A stretch of DNA of 64,000 nucleotides from Candidatus Woesearchaeota archaeon (GCA_016938695.1 JAFGUC010000024.1:434001-498000), one strand, 5' to 3'. Positions 54,791-63,261 are shown, counted from the stretch's first letter. Numbers and translations: made by a program. Notes: generated by a model from the letters alone, not told the origin.

Positions 54791-55520
54791 GAACGTCTTC
54801 TTTTGCTCTAATGGCAATACGCCGTAGAGCATCTAAATCATTTCCATTTTTTATTAATTGTTTTCTATAAAATGATGCTTTATCATGAAGTCCAATTTCT
54901 TCTAAAGTGTGCACACTTTGAAAAATCTGTTCAATAATTCTTGATGCTACAGTTCCAATCTTGATTTCCTTTCTTATATTATTCATCTTGAAATCTAGTG
55001 TTTGTGCTGTTTTAGAAATCTTCAATAATTCAGAAGCAAGTTTTTTAGGAATCTCTCCACCGTATTTATACTTAAGCATATGTTCATTAGTCGCCCAAAA
55101 ATCCATAGCCATTGTTCTAAGTTGAATTTCAAAAATAACATTATTTTTAGAACAAACAATGTGATACGACCTATATCCACTAGGTTTTGGTTCATCAATG
55201 AAATTTTTTTCTTTTATTACCTTAACATCTTGCCAGCTTGCAATCAATTGTAATATTTCAGGGATGTCATCAACAAACTTACAAATAATTCGTACACCCG
55301 CAATATCACTAATTTTATCAAGATTTTTTTCATTAAACTCTAAATTCTTTTTAAGAAGTTTCTTTTGAGCACTGCTTTCCGTTTTAATTCTAGAAGATAT
55401 TTTTTCAATGGGTGAATATCCAAATTGATTATACAAATTTTCTTGAATTTTTGTTATTTTAGAAACTACTTCATTCAATGTTGTCTGATACTTTGAAATA
55501 TATTTATTCCAGATTATCAT
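54771..55520 (-). CDS. Small alarmone synthetase-like protein (RelA/SpoT domain, RelQ type)
   Basis: This is a single-domain GTP pyrophosphokinase homologue. NLDKISDIAGVRIICKFVDDI, DVKVIKEKNFIDEPKPSGYRSYHIVC and IFEIQLRTMAMDFWATNEHMLKYKYGG match the synthetase G-loop, RSYH and ExQxRT blocks of bacterial RelQ/YjbM. These make pppGpp/ppGpp from ATP and GTP. Key residues (Asp of DIAG, R/K of the ATP site, E-Q-R of EIQLRT) appear intact. The C-terminus, to about 249 residues, is longer than the core. It overlaps the thioredoxin-like gene upstream by 4 nt. Such genes are common in bacteria and rare in archaea. Confidence 0.88.
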   Translation of the reverse strand: MIIWNKYISKYQTTLNEVVSKITKIQENLYNQFGYSPIEKISSRIKTESSAQKKLLKKNLEFNEKNLDKISDIAGVRIICKFVDDIPEILQLIASWQDVKVIKEKNFIDEPKPSGYRSYHIVCSKNNVIFEIQLRTMAMDFWATNEHMLKYKYGGEIPKKLASELLKISKTAQTLDFKMNNIRKEIKIGTVASRIIEQIFQSVHTLEEIGLHDKASFYRKQLIKNGNDLDALRRIAIRAKEDVPKQYWK

Positions 55521-55996
55521 TTTCTTTTTTTGTTTCCAAAAATAACTTTAAGTAATAACAAAAGAATGATTACTGCAAAAAGAAGTTCAAACACAAAAAC
55601 AAAGATTTCAGTTTCAGTTTTGTCTTCAGTAATTATATATTGGTTTTTTATCTCTTGCTTAGAAGAATGACGATTAATACTTTCAATTATATCTTGAGAT
55701 ATTCTATCACTAAAACCAACAATCAACTCATCATTACCAATAACAATTGTGGGCACACCATATTTTTGAGAATTAAATTTTTGTAATGTTTCTTCAAAAG
55801 CAATTCTATTAGAACTACTGCTTGAGATTTCATACTCATTAACTGTTAAATTATAATCCTCAGAAATATTATGTAAAAAGTTTAGCGCACTTTTACAAGC
55901 ACCACATTTTTCATCATGATAAATTGTTACATCTAAAGAATAAACTGTATTTACAAAAAATAATACAATTAAAAACAAAATAAATAATTTCTTCAT
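55517..55996 (-). CDS. Secreted glutaredoxin/thioredoxin-like protein with C-terminal anchor
   Basis: A signal peptide (MKKLFILFLIVLFFVNTVYS) precedes a thioredoxin fold with active site DEKCGACKSALNFL (CGAC) and the cis-proline loop YGVPTIVIG. A C-terminal helix (VFVFELLFAVIILLLLLKVIF) and a basic tail anchor it. It would act outside the membrane as a thiol-disulfide exchanger, perhaps taking electrons from the CcdA-like protein at 40.3-41.8 kb. It is coupled (ATGA) to the alarmone synthetase-like gene, an odd pairing. Confidence 0.82.
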   Translation of the reverse strand: MKKLFILFLIVLFFVNTVYSLDVTIYHDEKCGACKSALNFLHNISEDYNLTVNEYEISSSSSNRIAFEETLQKFNSQKYGVPTIVIGNDELIVGFSDRISQDIIESINRHSSKQEIKNQYIITEDKTETEIFVFVFELLFAVIILLLLLKVIFGNKKRK

Positions 55997-56011
55997 TTTC
56001 TTAAATATCCT

Positions 56012-57901
56012 TTAGTTGTTTAAATTCTTTTCTTCTATATAAGTTCCGTTATTTTTAACAAACTCCAAGAATCGTTTGTATGTAGGATTAGTACTTATTG
56101 TATCAGGATTACCAATAACGACCAATTCCGTAATGGCTCTAGTTAGAGCCACATTCAATCTTCTTAAATCTTTAAGAAATCCTAATTCACTTTTGCTTCT
56201 AACTAATGAGATGATTATTATATTCTTCTCACGGCCTTGGAATCCATCAATAGTGTTTACTTCAACAAAAGGCATTCTATCTTTAATTTTCTTTACTTGT
56301 CCATTGTAAGGACTAATAACACCAATATCTTCACCTTTGTATTTTTTAGAAGCATACTTTTCAATTAATTTAACAACAACCTCAACCTCTTCTAAATTAA
56401 AAAAACTCTTTGTGTGAGTTTTTTCAATTCCAAAACATTCAATAAAAACAACATTTTTGTCAAAAACTTTAGATCCTGTATGCATCTTAGTTGAATCAGC
56501 AGATTTCAATAAGCCATTATAAAATTCACCAGATGGAAATTCATTAATTAACGGATGCATTCTATATTGCGTATCAAGTAAAGAATATCTACAGTTATTC
56601 ATCATTCGTTCAAACATAGAAATAGATAATTCTTTAGCGTCTTGAGATAAAATCGTAGGTGGTAATTGTTTATGGTCTCCAACTAAAATTACCTTTTTAG
56701 CTTTAGAAATCGGAATTAAACAACTAGGTTCAGTACTTTGTCCTGCTTCATCAATTAACACTAAATCAAACGTTAAATTCTCTAAATACTGCGAATTAGA
56801 ATTTGTGTTAGTTGTACAAATAACTGAAGCACTTGCAATACAACTTTTAATTAATTCTCTCTTAGTTTTATCAACCCTTGCGATAATTTCTTTTATTTGA
56901 TTTTGAGCAGAAATCCACTTAGACATAGATTGAATTTTTTCTGCTGATAATCCAAAGTCTTTCTGTCGTCTTTCCGCCATCTTTTGAATTTGAAAATACG
57001 ATAATCCTTTACAATTCTCTTTATTAGGAATAGTTTCATTTCTTTGAATAGCTCTTAACGATTTTATTTTTTCTAATCCTCTGTCTACAATCATGTAGTT
57101 TGGATTAGACTTGATTAAATTATTTAGGGTATGCTCTTGAATTTCGGGCATGATTTTAGGTGACTCACCAATTCTAATTACATTAACATACTTTAGTAAT
57201 CCCATCATGATATTGTCAACTGCTGTGTTAGAATCAGCTGTTACTAATACTGTTTTATTTTGTTTTAAGTGTTGTCTAATAATTTCAATACTACTTTTTG
57301 TTTTACCTGTTCCTGGTGGACCTTGAATCAAATAAAATTCTTTTTCCCTTAATGAATTTCTGACTGCAAGTTTTTGAGATTCGTTAAGATCATAATTATA
57401 AAATTCAACATCATGTAAATTATCCAATTGTGGTTTTTGATTGAAGAGAAGAATTTCTTTAATGTTTCTTTTTTCAAAAGTCCAGTCTTTCATATGATTA
57501 AGAACTTCTTTTTGGACATCAAAAGTCATATCATTAACATACAAATCAATTCTAAGATTATCTTTGTAGAGTAAATTCGACTGTTTAGTAACTTGAATAT
57601 CTATATATTTTGTACTTCTGCTTGTAACAACCCCTTCTAACGAATTATTCAACGGGTCATTTAAGCTAATTAACACATTTGATCCAATGTTAAACTCATT
57701 TTGCCCTAAATCCTGTTCTCTTGTAAACCTAAAAATAGATTCGGACTCTGACTGTCTTTTCATTCCTGTTAAAGTTCTTCCTCGTTTTTCTCTTTGTGAT
57801 GCTGAAAGATTCTTGATTTCATCTGTAAATAGATCTTTTTCAGATCTTCTTTCTCTTTCAATTAGTGTTTTAAACTTAGAAGTGTATTCATTGATATTCA
57901 T
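56012..57901 (-). CDS. UPF1/IGHMBP2-like superfamily 1B helicase
   Basis: This 629-residue DNA/RNA helicase has an N-terminal OB/beta-barrel region (about 50-150), Walker A LIQGPPGTGKTKSSIEII (about 190), Walker B LVLIDEAGQSTEPSCLIP (about 382), motif III VILVGDHKQLPPT, LDTQYRMHPLI (motif IV), EVNTIDGFQGREKNIIIISLVRS (motif V) and LRRLNVALTRAITELVVIG (motif VI). It is of normal length for archaeal members. It lies 15 nt upstream of the thioredoxin-like gene on the same strand. Confidence 0.95.
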   Translation of the reverse strand: MNINEYTSKFKTLIERERRSEKDLFTDEIKNLSASQREKRGRTLTGMKRQSESESIFRFTREQDLGQNEFNIGSNVLISLNDPLNNSLEGVVTSRSTKYIDIQVTKQSNLLYKDNLRIDLYVNDMTFDVQKEVLNHMKDWTFEKRNIKEILLFNQKPQLDNLHDVEFYNYDLNESQKLAVRNSLREKEFYLIQGPPGTGKTKSSIEIIRQHLKQNKTVLVTADSNTAVDNIMMGLLKYVNVIRIGESPKIMPEIQEHTLNNLIKSNPNYMIVDRGLEKIKSLRAIQRNETIPNKENCKGLSYFQIQKMAERRQKDFGLSAEKIQSMSKWISAQNQIKEIIARVDKTKRELIKSCIASASVICTTNTNSNSQYLENLTFDLVLIDEAGQSTEPSCLIPISKAKKVILVGDHKQLPPTILSQDAKELSISMFERMMNNCRYSLLDTQYRMHPLINEFPSGEFYNGLLKSADSTKMHTGSKVFDKNVVFIECFGIEKTHTKSFFNLEEVEVVVKLIEKYASKKYKGEDIGVISPYNGQVKKIKDRMPFVEVNTIDGFQGREKNIIIISLVRSKSELGFLKDLRRLNVALTRAITELVVIGNPDTISTNPTYKRFLEFVKNNGTYIEEKNLNN

Positions 57902-57972
57902 AGTTTTAGAATCGAAATTGGAAGTTTATAAAAGAAACGTTTTTAAAGAATTACTTAAATCTTGCTTATTAT

Positions 57973-58056
57973 GCTGTGGTGGCGCAACCCGGTACCGCGT
58001 CGGTCTCGAAAACCGATTTCCTTACGGATTTCCCGGTTCAAATCCGGGCCACAGCG
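57973..58056 (+). tRNA. tRNA-Ser (anticodon CGA)
   Basis: The acceptor is GCTGTGG/CCACAGC and the discriminator is G. The D-arm is GCG..CGC. The anticodon stem TCGGT/ACCGA with loop CTCGAAA gives CGA. A long variable arm (TCC-TTAC-GGA) and T-arm CCCGG-TTCAAAT-CCGGG follow. It reads UCG. A degraded gene and a tyrosine recombinase follow its 3-prime end, a common place for integrated elements. Confidence 0.94.
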
Positions 58057-58082
58057 TTAGTTTATCATTCCATTAACCATTT

Positions 58083-58643
58083 TCAAACAGGTTTCAATAT
58101 TATTTTTTTATTTTCAATTATAAACTTGTCTTCTTGATTATATGTCAATATCAATCCAGATTTCAGGTTAAATCGGTTCATCGCTCCAATTAATCCATTA
58201 ATCTCACTTTCTTTATTATTTGAGTTAAAATCATAGCATACTTGTATGGCTTCTTTTATTTTATTATCTTTTCGGGTTATAAAATCACATTCATTTTTGT
58301 CTTTATAATAAAATATTTCAAACGACCTACGTTTCAACTCAATGAATACTAGATTTTCAAGTAGGCGATCAAGATTAGATGATGTTGAGAAAGAATTAAA
58401 CAATATTAGTGCGGTATCAATACAATATATTTTTTTTGGACTTACTAATTGTTTTGACAAAAAATCATCATATTTTTTTAAAGTAAAAAAAGATATGCAG
58501 ATTCAAATGCATCTATAAATTGTATAATTGTATTCGTTGAACCAACATTTATTAGTGTTTTAAGTTTATTAAAAGAGATTTCTTAGAATATCTTTATCTT
58601 TATATTTCAATATTATTGTAGTTATTTCTTCTTTTGTTAACAT
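58083..58643 (-). pseudogene. Decayed DUF4143/COG1373 ATPase-family gene (C-terminal remnant, frameshifted)
   Basis: The track lists only 58083-58460 (SPKKIYCIDTALILFNSF, LENLVFIELKRRSFEIFYYKDKNECDFI), the DUF4143 C-terminus. Reading upstream in the same frame gives NKLKTLINVGSTNTIIQFID and AFESAYLFFTLKKYDDF, typical DUF4143 text with no start codon. A separate frame begins at ATG 58643 with MLTKEEITTI and reaches KDKDILRNLF before a stop. So a frameshift/deletion lies near 58570, and the N-terminal AAA ATPase domain is missing entirely. It is a relic of a mobile or defence-associated ATPase gene. Confidence 0.75.
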
Positions 58644-58656
58644 GATTAATAGTGTG

Positions 58657-58690
58657 CATTACTAATATATACTTGCTTTCATTAGTAATG
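58657..58690. repeat. 10-bp inverted repeat beside the recombinase gene
   Basis: CATTACTAAT (58657-58666) and ATTAGTAATG (58681-58690) are perfect reverse complements with a 14-base spacer. They lie between the decayed DUF4143 gene and the 3-prime end of the recombinase. It may be an old recombination site or a terminator hairpin. Confidence 0.45.
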
Positions 58691-58747
58691 AATAGTTTAT
58701 TCTTGTGGTTTGCTTTCAGAATATATATCCTGTTTACTTTGCAAAAA

Positions 58748-59506
58748 TTAATCAAACGGACTTTTTATTTTTTTAATAGAATTATTTGCAACATTCGTAT
58801 ATATTTGCGTTGTTCTAACTGAAGAATGTCCTAATAATACCTGAATATATCTTATATCAGTTCCATTTTCTAATAGGTGAGTTGCAAAACTATGTCTTAA
58901 TAGATGCGGATAAACATTTTTTTTAATATTTGCTTTTCTTCCTGCATTTTTTATTATTTCTAGTATTGATTTTTCAGAGTATTTTTTTTTATTATGTTCA
59001 AATACATAAACTGAATTTAGATTATATTTTTTCAATTCAATTTTTGCTTTTTTAGAAAGAATTGTTATTCTATCCTTTCCGCCTTTACCGTTAATTATTC
59101 TTATAGTATTGTCGATGAGATTTATATTTTTCACTTTAAGATTAATAAGTTCCGAAACTCTTAGACCTGCAGAATAAAGCAGAATAATTACTAATCTATG
59201 TTTAAGATTTGTCAATGTATTAATCATTTTATTTATTTCTTCTTTAGATAAAATTTCCGGCAGTTGCTTTTTCTTTTTTGGAACTAATACATTATTTCCT
59301 CCAATAAAATATTTAATTGCTGCAGATGCAAGCCTAATTGAATTTTCAGAATAATTTTTATTAATCATGTTAATAATAAATTCATCTCTAGTCAAATTTG
59401 ATTGTTTATATTTTTCGAAATAGAATATGTACGTTTTAATTGTTTTTTTTGAAAAACCTTTCAGTTTCATTTCATTGACTTTTTTATTATACTCAGAATC
59501 TAGCAT
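58748..59506 (-). CDS. Tyrosine recombinase (XerA/integrase type)
   Basis: This 252-residue site-specific recombinase has an N-terminal SAM-like core-binding domain (FSKKTIKTYIFYFEKYKQ) and a catalytic domain with the full set of residues: Arg in YSAGLRVSELINLKV, Lys in NGKGGKDRITIL, HLLRHSFATHL (HxxR), LLGHSSVRTTQIYTNV (His and nucleophile Tyr). It lacks the extra insert found in bacterial integron integrases. It is transcribed away from a perfect 12-7-12 palindrome 62 bp upstream. It could be the chromosomal XerA or an element integrase; the palindrome and tRNA context favour the latter. Confidence 0.93.
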   Translation of the reverse strand: MLDSEYNKKVNEMKLKGFSKKTIKTYIFYFEKYKQSNLTRDEFIINMINKNYSENSIRLASAAIKYFIGGNNVLVPKKKKQLPEILSKEEINKMINTLTNLKHRLVIILLYSAGLRVSELINLKVKNINLIDNTIRIINGKGGKDRITILSKKAKIELKKYNLNSVYVFEHNKKKYSEKSILEIIKNAGRKANIKKNVYPHLLRHSFATHLLENGTDIRYIQVLLGHSSVRTTQIYTNVANNSIKKIKSPFD

Positions 59507-59567
59507 TACAAGATAAATAAATTAAAAATTATATAGAATTAATGTTCTTTTTAGGTCAACTTTTGTT

Positions 59568-59598
59568 CTATTAAACGAAATTTGTGTTCGTTTAATAG
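59568..59598. other. 12-7-12 palindrome, candidate tyrosine-recombinase core site
   Basis: CTATTAAACGAA and TTCGTTTAATAG are perfect reverse complements flanking the 7-base spacer ATTTGTG. Two 11-13-bp arms around a 6-8-bp spacer is the geometry of tyrosine-recombinase core sites. It is 62 bp upstream of the recombinase start, so it may instead be an autoregulatory operator. Confidence 0.55.
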
Positions 59599-59600
59599 GT

Positions 59601-59797
59601 GTTATACGCAATTAAATTTTCACTAGTCTAAATCTCATTCTTCTTTTAGAAAAAGAAGCAAAAGAGGGGGAGTCCAGGTGCTTCGCACATATACACTCAC
59701 AACTTTGTTGTTCGAAATTTATTAAGAGGGGGCTTTTAGTCCTTCGGACATATAGCCTTTTTCTGCGAAAAAGATATGCTATTTTTAAAACAAAAGG
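59601..59797. other. Left flank of the ArsR module: G-runs and small hairpins, no gene
   Basis: The gap 59507-59830 contains no gene. Besides the 12-7-12 palindrome it holds GTTATACGC (59601-59609), TTAAATTTTCAC (59612-59623), a TTCTTTT/AAAAGAA hairpin (59641-59657), GAGGGGGAGTCCAG (59664-59677), AGAGGGGGC (59725-59733), and three small hairpins: GTGC-TTC-GCAC (59678-59688), GTCC-TTC-GGAC (59739-59749) and CTTTTTC-TGC-GAAAAAG (59757-59773). The first two are followed by ATATA. The first three named motifs recur inverted on the right flank. Confidence 0.65.
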
Positions 59798-59806
59798 TTT
59801 ATAAAT
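59798..59806 (+). promoter_or_regulatory. TATA box of the ArsR-transporter operon
   Basis: TTTATAAAT lies about 29 nt before ATG 59831, predicting a leaderless mRNA. The imperfect dyad AATATTAGCATATT follows and could be the ArsR operator. Confidence 0.55.
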
Positions 59807-59830
59807 ATTAGCATATTATCATCTTCTAAC

Positions 59831-60127
59831 ATGAACCAATTATCAAATAAACAATGTGAAATTTGTAAGATATTTTCAAATGCAAATAGAATCGATATAC
59901 TTGTTGCACTGAGAGATAACCCTAAGACTGTCTCTGAAATAGTGAAACAGACAAATATGCCTCAATCAGTTGTTTCACAACATCTTGCAATTTTAAGAAA
60001 TAAAAATATAGTAGAATCAGAAAAGAAAGGTGCTTGGATTATCTATAAACTAAGTTATCCAGAAATAATGGACGCTTTTGATATTATGAGCGGAGTAACT
60101 AAAAAGATAACGGGGAGTAGAAAATGA
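59831..60127 (+). CDS. ArsR-family metal/redox-responsive repressor
   Basis: This 98-residue winged-helix regulator reads CEICKIFSNANRIDILVALRDNPKTVSEIVKQ, then TNMPQSVVSQHLAILRNKNIVESEKKGAWIIYKL, the ArsR/SmtB fold. An N-terminal CEIC pair could bind a metal(loid) or sense sulfur compounds. It heads a four-gene operon (4-nt, 2-nt and 4-nt junctions) and probably represses it from the dyad at its own promoter. Confidence 0.88.
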   Translation: MNQLSNKQCEICKIFSNANRIDILVALRDNPKTVSEIVKQTNMPQSVVSQHLAILRNKNIVESEKKGAWIIYKLSYPEIMDAFDIMSGVTKKITGSRK

Positions 60128-61272
60128 AAACTAAAGATTGGTCGCCATTAGTATTTCTAGCATCTCTTGGAGCTGGCGGTATAGCAGTAATGCCTTTTGT
60201 TTTGATGCAATACACAATAGAGCATGGTAAAGGATTAATTAATAGATCTCAATTATGGTCAAATAAATTTACTGGATTAACAGCAGGATATTATTATTCA
60301 TTAGAAACTATAATGATAATATTTACTTTGTTACATTTTGTTTTAACAATTTGGTTTGGAATTCAATTTTTTAAATGGATTAAAACAAACGAATTTAAAG
60401 AAGTCATAAATAATCCATTGAAAAATACAGCAATTTTAGCCCCTCTGATTTCGATATTAATGACAATGAATTTGTTTATAGGACCTATAAGATATTTTAT
60501 TCCAATGTTATCGAATAATTTTCAAAGCCTATTTTTGCCTGCAATGATATTTTGGTCTATATTATTTATTTTTGTCATGTGGCTTGAAATAAAACTTTTA
60601 GGAATATCCTTTAAAAAAGGATTTGATATTAATAAAATTAATTTCGGATGGTTGTTACATCCTTTTTTACTTGGTATGCTTACTGTTATTGGAACAGGTC
60701 TTGCAGCTATGAGTGAAAATGTGACTATTGCAAACTCAGCAGCATTTATGTCTTTAATATCTGGCTCTATGGGAACCTTTTTGTTATTAGTTAAACTTAT
60801 TGTTGTTTTCAAAAGTCACTTTGCAGCTAACGGATTACCTGAAAAACAGTTTTTGCCAAGTTTCTTAATTGTAATTCCAAATATTACTTTATTTGCGATT
60901 AGTGCTTTTAGGTTTGGACATTTTTTAGAACATCATCATGGGTTTGAACTTGGAGCGTATTTTTACTTAGTGATGGGCATTTCTTTCGCATTTGAAATAT
61001 GGTATATGTTATTCGGACTTTCATTACTAAAAGATTATTTTAAACAACATCATTTCAAAGAGTTTTATGTAACTCAATGGGGCTTTATCTGTCCATTAGT
61101 TGCTTTTGTAGTTTTAGGTTCATTTGCATACAACGTTGTATTACAAAGCCCTATACTCTATGGAGTATTTATAATAACAATGATTATAACAATTGCATTA
61201 TATCTTGAGCTTTTAATTAAACATATTCAATGTTCAAGAAATAAAAATATTGGATTGAGTTGTGAGGTTTAA
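60124..61272 (+). CDS. Polytopic membrane protein resembling TehA/SLAC1 (TDT) transporters
   Basis: This 382-residue integral membrane protein has about ten helices (SPLVFLASLGAGGIAVMPFVL; PLISILMTMNLFIGPI; LPAMIFWSILFIFVMWLEI; ITLFAISAFRFGHFLE). Its size and helix layout resemble the TDT/SLAC1 anion-channel family (TehA, SSU1 sulfite exporter). A histidine-rich loop (HFLEHHHGFELG) lies between late helices. The family call is tentative. It overlaps arsR by 4 nt and precedes a BASS-type transporter, suggesting export of an oxyanion or sulfur species. Confidence 0.55.
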   Translation: MKTKDWSPLVFLASLGAGGIAVMPFVLMQYTIEHGKGLINRSQLWSNKFTGLTAGYYYSLETIMIIFTLLHFVLTIWFGIQFFKWIKTNEFKEVINNPLKNTAILAPLISILMTMNLFIGPIRYFIPMLSNNFQSLFLPAMIFWSILFIFVMWLEIKLLGISFKKGFDINKINFGWLLHPFLLGMLTVIGTGLAAMSENVTIANSAAFMSLISGSMGTFLLLVKLIVVFKSHFAANGLPEKQFLPSFLIVIPNITLFAISAFRFGHFLEHHHGFELGAYFYLVMGISFAFEIWYMLFGLSLLKDYFKQHHFKEFYVTQWGFICPLVAFVVLGSFAYNVVLQSPILYGVFIITMIITIALYLELLIKHIQCSRNKNIGLSCEV

Positions 61273-61274
61273 AA

Positions 61275-62621
61275 ATGTGGAAGAGATTATCATTTTTACA
61301 AAAGAATTTAATTTATAGTATTCCCACATTTATGGCCTTAGGCATTTTATTTGGATATTTTTATGATTCTTCGTTTTTAAAAATCTTAATTTTGCCGTTG
61401 ACTTTTTTGATGGTTTATCCAATGATGGTAAATCTCCAAATTAAAAAAGTATTTTCCAAAGGTGACTTAAAACTTCAGATAGTAACCCAGCTAATTAATT
61501 TTGCTATTATTCCATTTTTAGCATTTGGTCTTGGAAAAGTCTTCTTTCAAGATAAACCATTAATCGCATTAGGATTATTACTTGCGGCTTTATTACCTAC
61601 AAGTGGGATGACTATTTCATGGACTGGTTTTGCGAAAGGAAACTTAAATTCTGCTATCAAAATGACAGTTATAGGTCTTGTAGCAGGTTCTCTTGCAACT
61701 CCTTTTTATGCCAAATGGCTTATGGGGACAGTAATAGAAATTCCTTTATTTGATGTTTTTAAGCAAATAGCTTTAATTGTATTTTTACCAATGGTTGCAG
61801 GTTATGTAACTCAAAAAGTTATTATTTGGAAATATGGTGAAGCAAAATACCATAAAGATATTAAAAATAAATTTCCTCTTCTTTCAACAATAGGGGTTTT
61901 AGGAATCGTATTTGTTGCAATGGCTTTAAAATCAAATACAATAATATCTCAACCTTCAATGTTATTAAGTTTGTTTATACCTTTATTAATAATTTATGGA
62001 GTAAATTTCCTATTAAGCACAATTGTTGCTAAATATTTATTCTCAAGAGAAGATGGAATTGCCCTTGTTTATGGAACAGTTATGAGGAATTTATCAATTG
62101 CTCTTGCAATAGCAATGACTGTATTTGGGAAACAGGGTTCAGATATCGCTCTGATAATTGCATTAGCTTATATAATACAGGTTCAATCAGCAGCATGGTA
62201 TGTTAAATTTACAGATAGGATATTCGGAGTTGCACCCGAAGATACTGCTAAAGACATTATAGAACTAGGAGTATTTGCACTTCCTATAGATTCAACACTT
62301 CAAGATGCTATTAAAATGCTTGATGAAGAACACATACATTCCATTGCAGTTCTTGATAAAAAAGAAAATGCAGTTGGAATGCTAACCGCAAAGATGATAA
62401 TCAATTTACTAGCAGATGGAAAGTCAAGACATTCTAAACTGAATAATATTAAATTACTTCCTGCTTTAAAAATTGAAGAACAAACTCCAATTAGAAAAAT
62501 AATTAAAACTATGAAAAGAAAACACGAATATAAAGTTCTTGTTTTAGATAAAGATAGAAAAATTACAGGAGTTTTAACTGAATCGGATATTATAGATAGA
62601 TACGCGAGGAATAAAGAATGA
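61275..62621 (+). CDS. ACR3/BASS-type transporter with C-terminal CBS pair
   Basis: Residues 1-320 form a ten-helix bile-acid:sodium-symporter/arsenite-efflux fold: FLMVYPMMVNLQIKKVF, LLAALLPTSGMTISWTGFAKGNLNSAIKMTVIGL (crossover motif) and GIALVYGTVMRNLSIALAIAM match ACR3-like members. Residues 335-448 are a CBS pair (ALPIDSTLQDAIKMLDEEHIHSIAVLDK, KHEYKVLVLDKDRKITGVLTESDII). CBS fusion to this transporter class is uncommon and implies adenosyl-ligand gating. It lies in an operon with ArsR, so the substrate may be arsenite or another toxic anion. Confidence 0.78.
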   Translation: MWKRLSFLQKNLIYSIPTFMALGILFGYFYDSSFLKILILPLTFLMVYPMMVNLQIKKVFSKGDLKLQIVTQLINFAIIPFLAFGLGKVFFQDKPLIALGLLLAALLPTSGMTISWTGFAKGNLNSAIKMTVIGLVAGSLATPFYAKWLMGTVIEIPLFDVFKQIALIVFLPMVAGYVTQKVIIWKYGEAKYHKDIKNKFPLLSTIGVLGIVFVAMALKSNTIISQPSMLLSLFIPLLIIYGVNFLLSTIVAKYLFSREDGIALVYGTVMRNLSIALAIAMTVFGKQGSDIALIIALAYIIQVQSAAWYVKFTDRIFGVAPEDTAKDIIELGVFALPIDSTLQDAIKMLDEEHIHSIAVLDKKENAVGMLTAKMIINLLADGKSRHSKLNNIKLLPALKIEEQTPIRKIIKTMKRKHEYKVLVLDKDRKITGVLTESDIIDRYARNKE

Positions 62622-63031
62622 AAGAAAGTAAAATATTTTCAAAAGAAACAGAAAAAAGCGTGAAAGAAGTTGCTCAGATAATCAGAAATAAAGCAAAAGA
62701 ATTTGGATTTATTGTAAGATATGATACAGATATGACTAAAGAATTCAAGGATTATGGTGTTGTTGTTGAAACAGATTTTAAATACCACACAATAATGCTT
62801 TGTATTCCCCAGAAAGCTTATAATAGTGTCAAAATGAATCCTGATAGGGCTCCTGTGATTATGCCTAAACAAATAAGCATATTTAGAGATAATGATAAGA
62901 ATAAAACAATAATTTCTCATCTAATTATTGGAGAAAATTTTTTAAAACAGATTCTTCCAAATGATGAAAAGATAAGAGAAACGCTTCCTGCTTCGTGCAT
63001 GGATGTTGTTAAGCTTATTAAAGAAATTTGA
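62618..63031 (+). CDS. DUF302 family protein
   Basis: This 137-residue soluble protein matches DUF302 in pattern: EVAQIIRNKAKEFGFIVRYD, TIMLCIPQKAYNSVKMNPD, MPKQISIFRDNDKNKTIIS, and LPASCMDVVKLI with a conserved-looking cysteine. DUF302 proteins often accompany metal, sulfur and TDT-type transporter operons; their biochemical role is unclear. It overlaps the transporter by 4 nt, completing the operon. Confidence 0.8.
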   Translation: MKESKIFSKETEKSVKEVAQIIRNKAKEFGFIVRYDTDMTKEFKDYGVVVETDFKYHTIMLCIPQKAYNSVKMNPDRAPVIMPKQISIFRDNDKNKTIISHLIIGENFLKQILPNDEKIRETLPASCMDVVKLIKEI

Positions 63032-63261
63032 ATTATAAAATAAAAACAAATATTCTTTTAAAAAAAGAAACAAAAGTAAAAGCACCCTCTATTTTCTTTT
63101 TTTAGAAAAAAGAAACAAAAAATCTGGACTCCCCCTCAGTCCTAACGGACATATAGTCTCCTACGGAGAAATTTATTATCGTGAAAATTTAACTCTGCGG
63201 TTTTCCTTCGCTTCGCTACGGAACGTTGCACTAAACCTTGGTCTTCCCTTTGGTCAGACGC

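Noticed and set aside
58748-59506. Bona fide integron integrase IntI
   Set aside because: The protein is about 252 aa and lacks the characteristic insert between the conserved boxes; it fits the XerA/integrase group.
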